Positions 62,611 through 64,000 of a DNA stretch of 64,000 nt are shown here, piece by piece. The stretch covers positions 10,668,324 to 10,732,323 of the forward strand of contig OZ038321.1 in assembly GCA_964035795.1 (NCBI GenBank), in the 5' to 3' direction. A model generated the notes under the pieces. It did not search any database and was not told the origin of the DNA. It worked only from the letters and a program-made list of their open reading frames with translations. How positions within the stretch are numbered: the stretch's first letter is position 1; the number at the start of each line of letters is the position of its first letter. Made by a program: the position numbers and the translations under genes. The DNA is from Pterobdella sp. o SKG-2022 (taxonomy: Eukaryota; Annelida; Clitellata; Hirudinida; Piscicolidae).

Positions 62611-62989
62611 ATCAAACAATTTTGGTAGATAAGATAAAGTAGGTTCTCATAAAACCAGACATGTCAAAAACTTAGATTGCCCAAGTATTTGAAACGTCCG
62701 GAAAAATGAAGGTTTTTAAGACGAAATTTTGCGAAAAAAAATAACTGATCAAAAATTACTCTTATTATCAAAACAAAATACATTCAAGGTTGAGTGTTGT
62801 AAAAGAGTTACTTAGCGTCTGTAGTTTTCTCAGTTTTTGGCCTTTTTTCAATAAGTTGAGCTTGAAGCTAAAAATTTTCATGACTTCTTGTTCAGCCACA
62901 AGTCCTGTTAACATTAAAATTTTTTTAAAAACTTTTGATGATTGTTTTTATTGATATCATTATTTGTTCGTAATTTTTGTGGGTTTTCA

Positions 62990-64000
62990 AAATACTACAG
63001 TCTAAAAAAAACATACTCTCGTGGCTAATTAGGCCAATGCGAGATAGGCAGGTGTGACCACATCGACTGCAGTCAAGTCATGTCAGATACAACTGCTGAA
63101 ATTTCACGATTCTTCCCTCTGCGGCGTTTTTCCTTCAAATTGATTTTACGAAAATCTCCAAAAAAGGAGTCAGTCTGGTGGATGAAATGGCGTCAGGTGC
63201 CGTGGTCGGCAGCCAAAGTAGACCACTGGCTATGGTCAATGTGGCAGGTACTGAGTGATTTCTTCAAAAAGTCTTTATAACGCCTCTTTGGTGCCCCTCT
63301 GACAGGGTGGTCAGTGGAAAGCTCGCCATACAAAACCTTCTTAGGTAAATGATAATCGCCCATTCTGGAGACATGTCTTGCCCAGTGTAGCTGTGACTTT
63401 AACAGCATGGCTTCAAACTGGTGAGCTACACCGGTTCAAAAACCTTGAAATTTGTGGCGTAGTCGCTTCAGTGAATATTGAGGATAATGTGGAAACAGCG
63501 CTGATGAGAACGCTCCAGAAGTCGCTGGTTGTGACGATGCGTTACCCATGCCTCAAAACCGTACAGTAGGGTGGTGAGTATGACGGCTCTGTACACGCTG
63601 ATATTTTTGCTCTTCTTCAGATGCTTGTTTTTCCAGACTCTTTTGTACAGTCTGCCAAAAGCAATATTTGACTTGGTCAGTCCGTTGTCTACTTCATTGT
63701 CGATCTTGGCATCTGATGTGATTGTACAGCCCAAGTAAGTGAACTGGTGAACGGTCTTCAATACACTCTCGCTAATGAAGATGTGAGAGAGGCAATAATG
63801 TTTTTGAGGTGCAAGCTGGTGGATGACTTCGTCTTTTTCAGGCTGATCTCAAGACCAAAAACATGCGCAGTTTCTGCGAAGCAGAATGTCAGGTGTTGCG
63901 AGGCTCTTTCCGTATATGCAACTAGGGCATCGTCGTCTGCAAAAAAAAAATCGTGAACTAGCTGCTAAGGAGTATTTGTATGAGACTGCAGTCTCTTAAA
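62990..64000 (-). pseudogene. LINE RT end and C-terminus with C2H2-like end, runs off the window
   Basis: From the right edge on the minus strand: FFADDDALVAY-like motif C (about 63930), FGLEISLKK, MKTVHQFTYLGCTITSDAKI (63761), KSKNISVYRAVILTTLLYGF and EAWVTHRHNQRLLERSHQR. Then LKSQLHWARHVSRMGDYHLP, KKVLYGEL and RGAPKRRYKDFLKKSLSTC (63408-63193). The end CSRCGHTCLSRIGLISHE (63070-63010) is a C2H2-like finger seen at the C-terminus of one LINE lineage. Frameshifts at about 63470 and elsewhere. Confidence 0.85.

Overview
The window reads as a strongly AT-rich nuclear contig from an invertebrate animal. The evidence is spliced genes with GT-AG introns of about 50 bases to several kb, a PDZ/ZM muscle-type protein, an OAS-like protein, Penelope-like and several non-LTR retroelements, a tRNA-derived SINE, and U6- and 5S-derived copies. 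The species cannot be named from the sequence. Two 200-N assembly gaps (15729-15928 and 45743-45942) interrupt it.

Three host loci can be rebuilt by hand from splice sites whose reading phases agree. (1) 94-992, minus: a RILP/JIP-type RH1 coiled-coil protein. (2) 10394-20019, minus: tandem MATH/TRAF-like domains followed by a 2'-5'-oligoadenylate-synthetase-like nucleotidyltransferase. The phases allow this to be one gene, and the nucleotidyltransferase lacks two of the three expected catalytic aspartates. (3) 47078-60188, plus: a PDZ protein of the Zasp/ALP/PDLIM type with a ZM motif in a distant last exon, across an 8.8 kb intron full of transposon debris.

The rest is mostly mobile DNA. 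Non-LTR elements of several lineages lie at 1.8-3.0, 7.1-8.6, 17.1-19.2, 26-27.6, 32.2-34.7, 36.6-39.4, 43.1-46.99, 51.99-58.8 and 63-64 kb. Penelope-like elements with GIY-YIG ends lie at 21.9-26.0, 31.6-32.2 and 41.95-43.1 kb. There is a broken gypsy element (3.0-5.2 kb) and a Tigger/pogo transposon (27.96-29.87 kb). About ten copies of one tRNA-Ile-like SINE are scattered throughout. Two very long pure trinucleotide arrays are present: (TAA)n at 9.7-10.2 kb and (TAG)n at 39.5-41.06 kb.

The most interesting features are the MATH plus pseudo-OAS locus, the SINE whose tail resembles an L2-type LINE end, and two small dispersed stem-loop modules. These modules, and the SINE, repeatedly occur as head-to-head inverted pairs that would fold into long hairpins. 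Nearly every transposon reading frame is broken, so the transposons look largely dead. All exon models are hand-made inferences without transcript support.
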